From contig NZ_JACDDD010000042.1 in the NCBI RefSeq assembly GCF_013817205.1, positions 1 to 32,299 on the forward strand: a stretch of 32,299 bases of DNA. Reading direction: 5' to 3'. Made by a program: the position numbers and the translations under genes. Position 1 is the stretch's first letter, and the number at the start of each line of letters is the position of its first letter. This stretch comes from Polaromonas sp. (lineage in GTDB: Bacteria > Pseudomonadota > Gammaproteobacteria > Burkholderiales > Burkholderiaceae_C). The notes under the pieces were generated by a model. That model ran no database searches and was not told the origin of the DNA. It was given only the letters and a program-made list of their open reading frames with translations. This document shows positions 10,529 to 17,281 of this stretch, in pieces.

Positions 10529-10653
10529 GGCCCCCACGTTCGCTCGCTGCGCGCGGCGCGACCATGAGGGCATCTTATGTCAAGCAGGGGCCGCAGGCGC
10601 AGCGGCCCCCTCGGGGGGCAAGGAGCTACACGAAGTGAGTGACCGTGGGGGCC
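10529..10653 (-). repeat. Comamonadaceae-type intergenic repeat, copy 1, with inverted ends
   Basis: A 125-base element exactly filling the space between the pmbA stop (10526-10528) and the yqeY stop (10655-10657). Its ends are inverted copies: GGCCCCCACG at 10529-10538 and CGTGGGGGCC at 10644-10653. The part 10577-10653 matches the plus-strand sequence at 11499-11595 in opposite orientation (shared blocks include CACTTCGTGTA, the CCCCCCGAGGGGG hairpin, TGCGCCTGCGG and GGCCCCTGCTTGACA). The internal hairpin could terminate both convergent genes. Confidence 0.75.
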
Positions 10654-10654
10654 T

Positions 10655-11101
10655 TTAACCGGCCAACGCTGCCTTGACGGCGGCGGACACCTGGCCCATG
10701 TCGGCCTTACCGGCGAGTTTGGCTTTGACTGCGCCCATGACCTTGCCCATGTCGCCGGGGCCGCTGGCACCTAGTTCCGCCACGATGGCTTTGACGGCTG
10801 CCATAACCTCTTCGGCGCTCAGGCGGGCCGGCAGGTAGGCCTGCAGCACCACCAGCTCCGCCGCTTCCTTGTCGGCCAGGTCTTTTCGCTCGGCTTTCTC
10901 GAACGCCTCAATGGAGTCTTTGCGCTGTTTGATCAGCTTGTCGACGATGGCGACCACCGCAGCATCGTCCAGCACCACGCGTTCATCGACTTCTTTTTGC
11001 TTGAGTGCGGCCAGCAGCAGACGGATGGTGCCCAGGCGCTCGCTGTCCTTGGCGCGCATGGCGGTTTTCATGTCTTCGGTGATCTGGTCTTTGAGGGACA
11101 T
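10655..11101 (-). CDS. GatB/YqeY domain-containing protein
   Basis: A 148-residue YqeY-family protein, related to the C-terminal tRNA-binding domain of the GatB subunit of the glutamyl-tRNA amidotransferase. It starts MSLKDQITEDMKTAMRAKDSERLGTI and shows the family's LLLAALKQKEVDER, QRKDSIEAFEKAERKDLADKE and GDMGKVMGAVKAKL blocks. The exact role is not established. It lies downstream of rpsU on the same strand, a conserved order (rpsU-yqeY) in many proteobacteria, but the strong terminator between them suggests read-through or a promoter of its own. The dnaG and rpoD genes that often follow are absent here. Confidence 0.9.
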   Translation of the reverse strand: MSLKDQITEDMKTAMRAKDSERLGTIRLLLAALKQKEVDERVVLDDAAVVAIVDKLIKQRKDSIEAFEKAERKDLADKEAAELVVLQAYLPARLSAEEVMAAVKAIVAELGASGPGDMGKVMGAVKAKLAGKADMGQVSAAVKAALAG

Positions 11102-11127
11102 GGGGTCTCTGTCTGAAAGTTGAAAGT

Positions 11128-11170
11128 CAAAAAATACAAAAGCCCGCAGAGCGTCCTCGTGCGGGCTTTT
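11128..11170 (-). terminator. Intrinsic terminator downstream of rpsU
   Basis: On the minus strand AAAAGCCCGC (11170-11161) pairs with its complement (11147-11138) around a 13-base loop, followed by TTTTGTATTTTTT. This is a standard GC-rich hairpin with a U tract, 24 bases after the rpsU stop. Confidence 0.85.
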
Positions 11171-11193
11171 GGTTTGCCGTGAGGCGTGTACTT

Positions 11194-11406
11194 TTAGTAC
11201 AGCTTTTTAGGCAGTTGCATCGAGCGGATACGCTTGTAGTTGCGCTTGACGGCGGCAGCCTTTTTGCGCTTGCGCTCGGCGGTGGGCTTTTCGTAGAACT
11301 CTCTAGCGCGAAGGTCGGTCAGCAGGCCAAGTTTTTCGATGGTGCGCTTGAAACGGCGCAGAGCCACGTCGAAGGGCTCATTGTCTTTTACACGAATGGT
11401 CGTCAT
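11194..11406 (-). CDS. rpsU: 30S ribosomal protein bS21
   Basis: Small basic ribosomal protein bS21, needed for initiation on structured mRNAs. The 70-residue product has the family hallmarks [21 protein letters not shown] at the start, [19 protein letters not shown] in the middle and the basic C-terminal tail. The length is typical. A consensus -10 hexamer lies 82 bases upstream of the start, and an intrinsic terminator lies downstream, so it can be expressed alone or with yqeY. Confidence 0.96.
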   Translation of the reverse strand: MTTIRVKDNEPFDVALRRFKRTIEKLGLLTDLRAREFYEKPTAERKRKKAAAVKRNYKRIRSMQLPKKLY

Positions 11407-11487
11407 TGATGGGTTGATCCAAAAGGGTACGCCTTTGTTGATCTGATCAGGATCAGGCCGGGCGCGGGTTTGCTAGCAAAGCCTGAG

Positions 11488-11493
11488 ATTATA
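11488..11493 (-). promoter_or_regulatory. Likely -10 box of the rpsU promoter
   Basis: TATAAT on the minus strand, a perfect sigma-70 -10 hexamer. The expected -35 position falls inside the repeat that begins at 11499, where I see no good TTGACA match. The leader to rpsU would be about 75 bases. Confidence 0.5.
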
Positions 11494-11498
11494 TACTA

Positions 11499-11595
11499 GG
11501 CCCACGGTCGTTCACTTCGTGTAACTCCCTGCCCCCCCGAGGGGGCCGATGCGCCTGCGGGCCGGCAAAGCCGGTCCCGCGGCCCCTGCTTGACA
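11499..11595 (+). repeat. Comamonadaceae-type intergenic repeat, copy 2
   Basis: Matches the reverse complement of 10577-10653 and lies in inverted orientation to it, so the pair brackets yqeY-rpsU. This copy has about 23 extra bases around 11559-11580 that contain a hairpin (CCGGC-AAA-GCCGG, 11562-11574). One end abuts the rpsU -10 box; the other is 20 bases from the stop codon of the HI0933-type gene. Confidence 0.7.
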
Positions 11596-11615
11596 AAACG
11601 GGGGCGGGATCGGGG

Positions 11616-12857
11616 TCAGGCGTTGGTTGTTTTTGCTGCCAGTGCTTTTGCGCAGGCGTGGGCTGATGCCCAGGCCCACTGGAAGTTGTAACCGCCGAGC
11701 CAGCCGGTGACGTCCACCACCTCCCCGATGAAATACAGCCCGGGCTGCCTGGACTCCATGGTCTGGGACGACAGGTCGCGGGTGTCGACCCCGCCGAGCG
11801 TCACCTCGGCTTTTTTGTAGCCTTCGGTGCCGGTCGGTGTCAGTTGCCAGTCAGCCAGCCGGTCTGCCAGGGCAGTCAGGGCCTTGTCGGTGGCTTCGCT
11901 GACGGGTTTTTGCCAGGCCGGGTCGCGGCTGGCCCAAGCGTCGGCCAGGCGGCTGGGTACCAAGGTGGCCAGTTCGTTGGCAATCAGCTTTTTCGAGTTG
12001 GCCTTGGCGCGCAGCAGCAAGGCTGAAAGATCGACACTGGGCGCGAGGTTGATGCGTACCGGCTGGCCTTCGCGCCAAAAGCTTGAAATCTGCAGTACAG
12101 CCGGCCCGCTCAGGCCGCGGTGAGTGAACAGCAGGTCTTCGGCGAAAACCGTGGCTTTCTTGCGCTGTTTGGGTGAGTCGTCCGCTGCCCCGGTTTCGAT
12201 CAGCACCGGCAGCGCCAGCCCCGACAGTTGCGCGTAGGGCGCCCAGGCTTCGCCGTCAAAAGTAAGCGGCACCAGCCCGGCGCGGGGTTCCACCAGGCGC
12301 AGGCCGAATTGTTTGGCGATGCGGTAGCCGAAGTCGGTCGCGCCAATTTTGGGAATCGACAGGCCGCCCGTGGCAATGACGACCTGCGCTGCTTCGATGG
12401 TGCCGCGGTTGCTCTCGATTTTATAGCTGCTGGTGCCCGTCTGCTCAGGGCTAACAATGCTTTTGATGCTGCATGGCTGCCAGCGAGTGACACCGCCACC
12501 ATCGCATTCGGCCAGCAGCAGCTGGATCACGTCTTCGGCCGATCGGTCGCAAAACAGCTGGCCCTTGTGCTTTTCATGAAACGGCACACCGTGCTTTTGC
12601 AGCAGGCCAAGAAAGTCTTGCGGCGTGTAACGCGACAGGGCAGAGCGGCAAAAATGCGGGTTGTCGCTCAGAAAATTTGCAGGCGTTGCGTAGCGGTTGG
12701 TGAAGTTGCAGCGGCCGCCCCCTGAGATGCGGATTTTTTCAGCGACTTTTTCGCTGTGGTCGATCAGCAAAACCTTCAGTCCGAGCTGGCCCGCAACGCC
12801 CGCACAAAACAGCCCGGCGGCGCCAGCGCCCACCACCACAGCATCGAAAGCATGCAT
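11616..12857 (-). CDS. HI0933-family NAD(P)/FAD-dependent flavoprotein
   Basis: A 413-residue flavoprotein of the HI0933/YhiN family, whose members bind FAD but mostly have no proven reaction. Seen directly: the dinucleotide-binding VVGAGAAGLFCAG at residues 8-20, LLIDHSEKVAEKIRISGGGRCNFTN (the family signature GGGRCN), an ATGG motif (VVIATGGLSIPKIG) and the C-terminal FAD-contacting GLYFIGEVVDVTGWLGGYNFQWAWASA. It follows the histidine kinase gene by 15 bases on the same strand, so they may be co-transcribed. Codons near residues 130-148 (SIKSIVSPEQTGTSSYKIES) are supplied by a dispersed repeat on the opposite strand, in a segment that is usually a variable loop. Confidence 0.9.
   Translation of the reverse strand: MHAFDAVVVGAGAAGLFCAGVAGQLGLKVLLIDHSEKVAEKIRISGGGRCNFTNRYATPANFLSDNPHFCRSALSRYTPQDFLGLLQKHGVPFHEKHKGQLFCDRSAEDVIQLLLAECDGGGVTRWQPCSIKSIVSPEQTGTSSYKIESNRGTIEAAQVVIATGGLSIPKIGATDFGYRIAKQFGLRLVEPRAGLVPLTFDGEAWAPYAQLSGLALPVLIETGAADDSPKQRKKATVFAEDLLFTHRGLSGPAVLQISSFWREGQPVRINLAPSVDLSALLLRAKANSKKLIANELATLVPSRLADAWASRDPAWQKPVSEATDKALTALADRLADWQLTPTGTEGYKKAEVTLGGVDTRDLSSQTMESRQPGLYFIGEVVDVTGWLGGYNFQWAWASAHACAKALAAKTTNA
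12414..12468 (+). repeat. Dispersed 30-base-core element, copy 3, inside coding sequence
   Basis: Core 12423-12452 starts ATAGCTG, has GCCCGT at core positions 13-18 and ends AGGGCT, exactly 30 bases. It lies within the flavoprotein gene, antisense to it, without breaking the frame. Confidence 0.7.
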
Positions 12858-12872
12858 GGCTGCGCTGTGCGC

Positions 12873-15335
12873 CTATAACTTGGAAAACGCAGAGGCGGAA
12901 AAACCCGCGTCGGGCGTTGTGGCGTGTGCGCGTTTGTTGGCAACCCAGTCGTTCAGGCCTTCGATAAGCAGATCGGGATTGACTGGCTTGCTCATGTGTC
13001 GGTCAAAACCGGCCGCCATCGCGTTTTTCTGGTCGCTTTCCTTGCCCCAACCGGTCAAGGCGACCAGCAGCAGCTGCGCGCCTGCAGCCGTGGCGCGGAG
13101 ATGGCCAGCAAGCTCGTAGCCGTTCATGCCGGGCATGCCGATGTCCAGAATGCATGCGTCAAAAGTTTGCTGGCTTGCCAGCGCCAAGGCGGACGCACCG
13201 TTGTAGGCCGTCGCCGTGCGGTGGCCTTCCATGCCCAGTAGCATGGCCAGCGTGTCGGCGGCGTCGCGGTTGTCATCGACCACCAGAATCGAAAGCCCTG
13301 TCTCCAGCGGCTTGCCGTCCAGTTGGCCGCGTGCGGGCGAATCTTCGCCGCTGTGCCGGTTGACGCGCAGCGAGTCCGGCAAATGCACCGTCATGGTGGT
13401 GCCGTGGCCCAGTCCCCGGCTCTGCGCCTCCAGCCTGCCGCCATGCAGCTCGACGAGTCCGCGCGCCAGCGAAAGGCCGATGCCCAGCCCGCCCTCGGAG
13501 CGGTCTATCGCTGAGCTGACCTGTGAAAACATTGCAAAAATGCCCGCCAGGTTGTCCGGCGCGAGACCGATGCCGTTGTCGCTGACGGCCAGTTGCAGCC
13601 CGTCCGGGGTTGCCTTGGCGGCCAGCGTGATCTGTCCTCCCGGGTCGGTATATTTGGCTGAGTTGTTGAGCAGGTTGGTCAGCACCTGCGACAAGCGGAG
13701 CGAATCGGCGTCAAGCTCTATCACCTCGTCGGGCAGGCTGACGGTCAGGTGATGCCCGCGCGCGACAATGCCGGGGCGCGCCGCTTCGACGGCGGCTTCA
13801 ACAATGGCCCTGACGGTAACGACGGCTTTTTTGAGTTCCAGCCGGCCGCTGGTGATGCGGGAAATGTCCAGCAGGTCGTCCAGCAGCAGGGCCATGTGGC
13901 CGGCTTGCCGGGCCAGTATGTCGGCACAGGTCCGCACACTCGCCGCGTTCACATCGGGCTGCGACAGCACCCGGGCGGCGGTGCGTATGGGCGCGAGCGG
14001 ATTGCGCAGCTCATGGGCCAGTGTGGCCAGAAACTCGTCCTTGCGCTGATCTGCCTCGCGCAACTCTTGTTCGGTACGCCTTGCCTCCGTGATGTCGATG
14101 TGTACGCCCACCCATTCAGTGATTTGCTGGTCGGCATCAAATACCGGCACGGCCCGGATGCTGAACAAGCGCCATTGCCCCGATTGAACCCGCACGCGGT
14201 GCTCATGCTGGAACAAGGACTGGGACTTCACCGATCGCTGCCAGGCTTCTACCGTGGACTGCACATCGTCGGGATGCACCGCATGGGTCCAGCCGTAACC
14301 TTGGTACTGGGCGGCGCTTTGCCCGGTTATCTGGCTCCAACCTGGTTGCTCGCCCACCATCTCGCCATCGGCGTTCTTGGTCCACATGACGCCTATCGCG
14401 GTGACGGCCGCGCGAAAACGCGCCTCGCTGGCGCGCAGCTGAGCCTCCGCACGAATGGGCTCGTTGATGTCGCGAAAAAAGACGGCCACTCCGCCTTCTG
14501 GCACCGGGTAGATACGCAGATCCACCCAGTTGTCATAGCCTTCGGCGGTGTAGTGATGCCGCACTGAAACCGGCCGGCGCTCTAGCATCGCCTCGCGGTG
14601 GGCCGCCTCGAGCGGTGAGCCCAGCGAGCCAGGCCATAGCTCCCAGAGGCTGCGTCCCACCAGCTGTCCCAGCTCTCTTTGACTCACGCGCAGCCCCTCA
14701 GCGTTCATCTCAAGTACCCGGTACTGCTCGTCTAAAAGCAGAAAGCCTTCGCTCATGACTTCAATCACATCTTTGTAGCGTTGGCTGGTGGCTGCGGCGG
14801 CTTGCTGAGCCAGGTGCTGCTCTGTGATCTCGTTGCAGGCGCAGAAGATGCCGATGACATCGCCGTTCGCATCAAGCACCGGTGCATGGAAAAACGAGAA
14901 CCAGGCTGGCTCAAGGCGGCCGCCCCGCTCGGCAAGAATCTCCATCTTGCCGCTCTGCGTGGGCTCGCCGCCGTAGGCCTTGTCAACCAGCGGCAGCAGC
15001 TCGTCGGCGGCCTCGTGCCACACGTCAAACAGCGGCTGGCCAAGAGCAGAAGGGTGCTTTTGGCGCAGGATGGGGATGAAGGCGTCGTTGTAGACCTGGT
15101 TTCGACCATTACCCCAGGCCACGTACATCGGCGGCTGTTTGGCGCAGAGGATGACGGCGACCAGCGTCTTGATGCTGTCAGGCCAGGACGCGGGCGTCTG
15201 CATGGACGCCGGCAGGCCGCTGCCGCTGCGCAGGATCCGCCCGATCTCGCCGCCGCCGCTTAAAAAGCGCAGGTCATTGCTGCCAGCTGTGTTGTGCGCC
15301 GCGTCGGCGGCTGCCTGTGAGTGAGACCCCAGCAT
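12873..15335 (-). CDS. PAS-domain hybrid sensor histidine kinase
   Basis: An 820-residue cytoplasmic-looking sensor kinase with no clear membrane segment or signal peptide. In order: an N-terminal PAS-like domain (PPMYVAWGNGRNQVYNDAF, about 65-180), two more PAS domains (about 185-300 and 300-420, the last ending ITEWVGVHIDITEAR), a HisKA domain with phosphoacceptor His441 in LATLAHELRNPLAPIRTA, an HATPase domain with NLLNNSAKY, AVSDNGIGL and GGLGIGLSLARG, and a C-terminal receiver with VVDDN and phosphoacceptor Asp731 (CILDIGMPGMNG). The output is therefore probably phosphorelay to a partner that is not encoded next to it. It precedes the flavoprotein gene on the same strand. The signal is unknown. 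The 187 bases between it and cobA hold no feature I can support. Confidence 0.92.
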   Translation of the reverse strand: MLGSHSQAAADAAHNTAGSNDLRFLSGGGEIGRILRSGSGLPASMQTPASWPDSIKTLVAVILCAKQPPMYVAWGNGRNQVYNDAFIPILRQKHPSALGQPLFDVWHEAADELLPLVDKAYGGEPTQSGKMEILAERGGRLEPAWFSFFHAPVLDANGDVIGIFCACNEITEQHLAQQAAAATSQRYKDVIEVMSEGFLLLDEQYRVLEMNAEGLRVSQRELGQLVGRSLWELWPGSLGSPLEAAHREAMLERRPVSVRHHYTAEGYDNWVDLRIYPVPEGGVAVFFRDINEPIRAEAQLRASEARFRAAVTAIGVMWTKNADGEMVGEQPGWSQITGQSAAQYQGYGWTHAVHPDDVQSTVEAWQRSVKSQSLFQHEHRVRVQSGQWRLFSIRAVPVFDADQQITEWVGVHIDITEARRTEQELREADQRKDEFLATLAHELRNPLAPIRTAARVLSQPDVNAASVRTCADILARQAGHMALLLDDLLDISRITSGRLELKKAVVTVRAIVEAAVEAARPGIVARGHHLTVSLPDEVIELDADSLRLSQVLTNLLNNSAKYTDPGGQITLAAKATPDGLQLAVSDNGIGLAPDNLAGIFAMFSQVSSAIDRSEGGLGIGLSLARGLVELHGGRLEAQSRGLGHGTTMTVHLPDSLRVNRHSGEDSPARGQLDGKPLETGLSILVVDDNRDAADTLAMLLGMEGHRTATAYNGASALALASQQTFDACILDIGMPGMNGYELAGHLRATAAGAQLLLVALTGWGKESDQKNAMAAGFDRHMSKPVNPDLLIEGLNDWVANKRAHATTPDAGFSASAFSKL

Positions 15336-15522
15336 ATTTCCCCCATTGCTGCCTGCATCGTGTAAAGCCCTGCAGCGTTTGTATCACGATAGCCCACCCC
15401 ATTCGAATACAGAAGGAATTCGCGCCGTGCTGCTGGACGATCACCGGATGGATGCTGAACAAATCGGGATTTTCGCATCGGCCTTGGGTGTCGCCGTCTG
15501 TGGCGCACCATGCCCGGACGGA

Positions 15523-16314
15523 TCAGGCTGCGCGAAATTGCGCCGGCAGCTCCTGGGCCGCCGCCACGCCGCTGACCACGTCGCCGACGACGATGATCGA
15601 CGGGCTGGCCATGCCGGACGCGCTGATCGCGTCGGTCAGTTGGCCCAGCGTGGTGGTGATGTGGCGCTGCGTCGCCAGCGTGGCGTTCTGGATCACGGCC
15701 ACCGGTGTGCTGGCGGGCAGGCCGGTCAGCAATTCGTTCTGGATGCGCCCGGCGCCGCTGACGCCCATGTAGATCACCAGCGTGAGTTTGGCCTTGTGCG
15801 CGGTGTCGGCCAGGGCGCGCCAGTCTGTGCCTTGGTCGCCCGGTTTGGCGTGGCCGGTCACAAACACCACGCCATGGGCATGCTGGCGATGTGTGAGCGG
15901 CACGCCCAGTGAGGTCACTGCTGCCAGTCCGGCGGTGATGCCGTTGATGACCTGCACATCAATGTTGGCAGCCCGCAGGTGCTCGACCTCTTCTCCGCCG
16001 CGCCCGAAGATGAAGGGGTCGCCGCCCTTGAGGCGAACGACGTTTTCGCCTTCGCGCACGGCCATGATCATGAGCTTTTCAATAAACTCCTGCGGCGTGG
16101 ATTTGCATCCGCCGCGCTTGCCCACATGCACGATGCGTGCATCGGCCCGCGCGTAGGCCACGATCTCGTCGCTGACCAGGTCATCGACCAGCAGCAACGT
16201 GGCGGCCTGGATGGCTTTGATCGCCTTGAGTGTGAGCAGCTCCGGATCACCCGGGCCCGCCCCGACCAGGGTGCATCGGCCGGAGGTCGTCAGAGGGGAA
16301 TGGCGGCTGGTCAT
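15523..16314 (-). CDS. cobA: Uroporphyrinogen-III C-methyltransferase (siroheme branch)
   Basis: Transfers two methyl groups from S-adenosylmethionine to uroporphyrinogen III, giving precorrin-2, the precursor of siroheme. The 263-residue protein has the family motifs VGAGPGDPELLTLKA at about 17-31, VGKRGG, VRLKGGDPFIFGRGGEE, GITAGLAAVTSLGVPLTHR and SPSIIVVGDVV. It is a stand-alone methyltransferase, without the CysG dehydrogenase/chelatase domain. Its ATG overlaps the ybiB stop (ATGA), so it is coupled to the nitrate assimilation operon as the last gene. The link is functional because NirB, the first gene product, needs siroheme. Confidence 0.95.
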   Translation of the reverse strand: MTSRHSPLTTSGRCTLVGAGPGDPELLTLKAIKAIQAATLLLVDDLVSDEIVAYARADARIVHVGKRGGCKSTPQEFIEKLMIMAVREGENVVRLKGGDPFIFGRGGEEVEHLRAANIDVQVINGITAGLAAVTSLGVPLTHRQHAHGVVFVTGHAKPGDQGTDWRALADTAHKAKLTLVIYMGVSGAGRIQNELLTGLPASTPVAVIQNATLATQRHITTTLGQLTDAISASGMASPSIIVVGDVVSGVAAAQELPAQFRAA

Positions 16315-17216
16315 AGTTGTGAAGTCAGTTGCAAGATATGTTCCACCTGCCTTGTTATCGATGCCGGCACGGCGTGTGTGCCCGACATCACTGCGCGGAT
16401 ATAGGCGGCGGTGCTGTCGCTGTCAATCTCTGCAGGCAGATCTGGGACGCTGGCCAGTGTGCCGGGCTGAAACTCCTGCAGCAGCGTACGCCGGCCTTTG
16501 AGGAAGGCCTCCATCTGCGGCGTGCGGCGTGCATCGGCCACCACCTCACCTTCGGTGCCGCGTAGCAGCATGGCATTGGCTTCGATCAGCTCGAAGGTCT
16601 GGCCCATGGAGATCGCGTATTCGGGGTGTGTGTAACTGCTGACCACCAGAGCCTTGCCCATGCAAGGGTTCATGATCTTGACCAGGCTGTGCGCCGGGTT
16701 GCGCAGACCGACAGCGCGCCGTACGTCCAGCAGGCGTTTGAGGCCGGGGCACAGAAGTTCGGTCGGTGCAAAAACCACTTCACCATTTGCTATTGATGTT
16801 ATAGCTGTCAACGCAGGTATATCGAGGGCTGCAAGCACATTTGACGTAAATATCCGGCCAGATTCGGTGGCGGTGCCGTGCACCAGCACCGCCAGACCTT
16901 CCCGCGCCAGCAGCAGCGCCAGCAGCGGTGTCAGCACCGGCAGTTTGCGTGCGCCGTTGTAGCTGGGCAGTACGACGGTGGGGCGGTCACCGGCCGGAAA
17001 ACGCTGCATGCGCTCGTAGGTGGCGTCCAGGAAGCCGGCCATTTCTTCTGGCGTTTCGCCCTTGATGCGCATGGCCAGGCAGAAACCACCGATCTCCAGG
17101 TCGGTCACCGTGCCGTCCAGCACCTGGCCAAACAGGTCGCAGGCCTGCGCACGCGTGATCGGCCTGGCGCCGTCTTTGCCGCGGCCTATGACCTTGATGT
17201 ATTGAGCGATGGACAT
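16311..17216 (-). CDS. ybiB: YbiB-family TrpD-fold nucleic-acid-binding protein
   Basis: A 301-residue protein with the fold of anthranilate phosphoribosyltransferase (TrpD), beginning with MSIAQYIKVIGRGKDGARPITRAQA. YbiB of E. coli binds nucleic acids rather than making tryptophan precursors. Visible stretches are GFCLAMRIKGETPEEMAGFL, LLAREGLAVLVHGTATESGRI and GLRNPAHSLVKIMNP. It lies in the nitrate operon between nasA and cobA, an order I recall from other Burkholderiales, but its job there is not known. Codons around residues 124-142 (NVLAALDIPALTAITSIAN) overlap a dispersed repeat on the other strand. The stop overlaps the cobA start. Confidence 0.85.
   Translation of the reverse strand: MSIAQYIKVIGRGKDGARPITRAQACDLFGQVLDGTVTDLEIGGFCLAMRIKGETPEEMAGFLDATYERMQRFPAGDRPTVVLPSYNGARKLPVLTPLLALLLAREGLAVLVHGTATESGRIFTSNVLAALDIPALTAITSIANGEVVFAPTELLCPGLKRLLDVRRAVGLRNPAHSLVKIMNPCMGKALVVSSYTHPEYAISMGQTFELIEANAMLLRGTEGEVVADARRTPQMEAFLKGRRTLLQEFQPGTLASVPDLPAEIDSDSTAAYIRAVMSGTHAVPASITRQVEHILQLTSQL
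16789..16844 (+). repeat. Dispersed 30-base-core element, copy 4, inside coding sequence
   Basis: GCTAT-N7-ATAGC palindrome at 16789-16805 and a 30-base core 16801-16830 from ATAGCTG to AGGGCT, with GC at core positions 13-14. It lies inside ybiB, antisense, in frame with no disruption. Confidence 0.7.
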
Positions 17217-17281
17217 GCGTGATTGTCAGTGAAGGCAGATAACCTGCCGTTATAAGCTTAAGCCGACCGTTCCGGATGGTG

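Noticed and set aside
15366..15398. A seventh copy of the 30-base-core repeat near 15370 (minus strand, ending GCAGGGCT)
   Set aside because: The right end is similar, but ATAGCTG is missing and the 30-base spacing cannot be matched.
15336..15522. A small gene between the hybrid kinase and cobA
   Set aside because: The short frames on both strands lack ribosome-binding sites and recognisable sequence.
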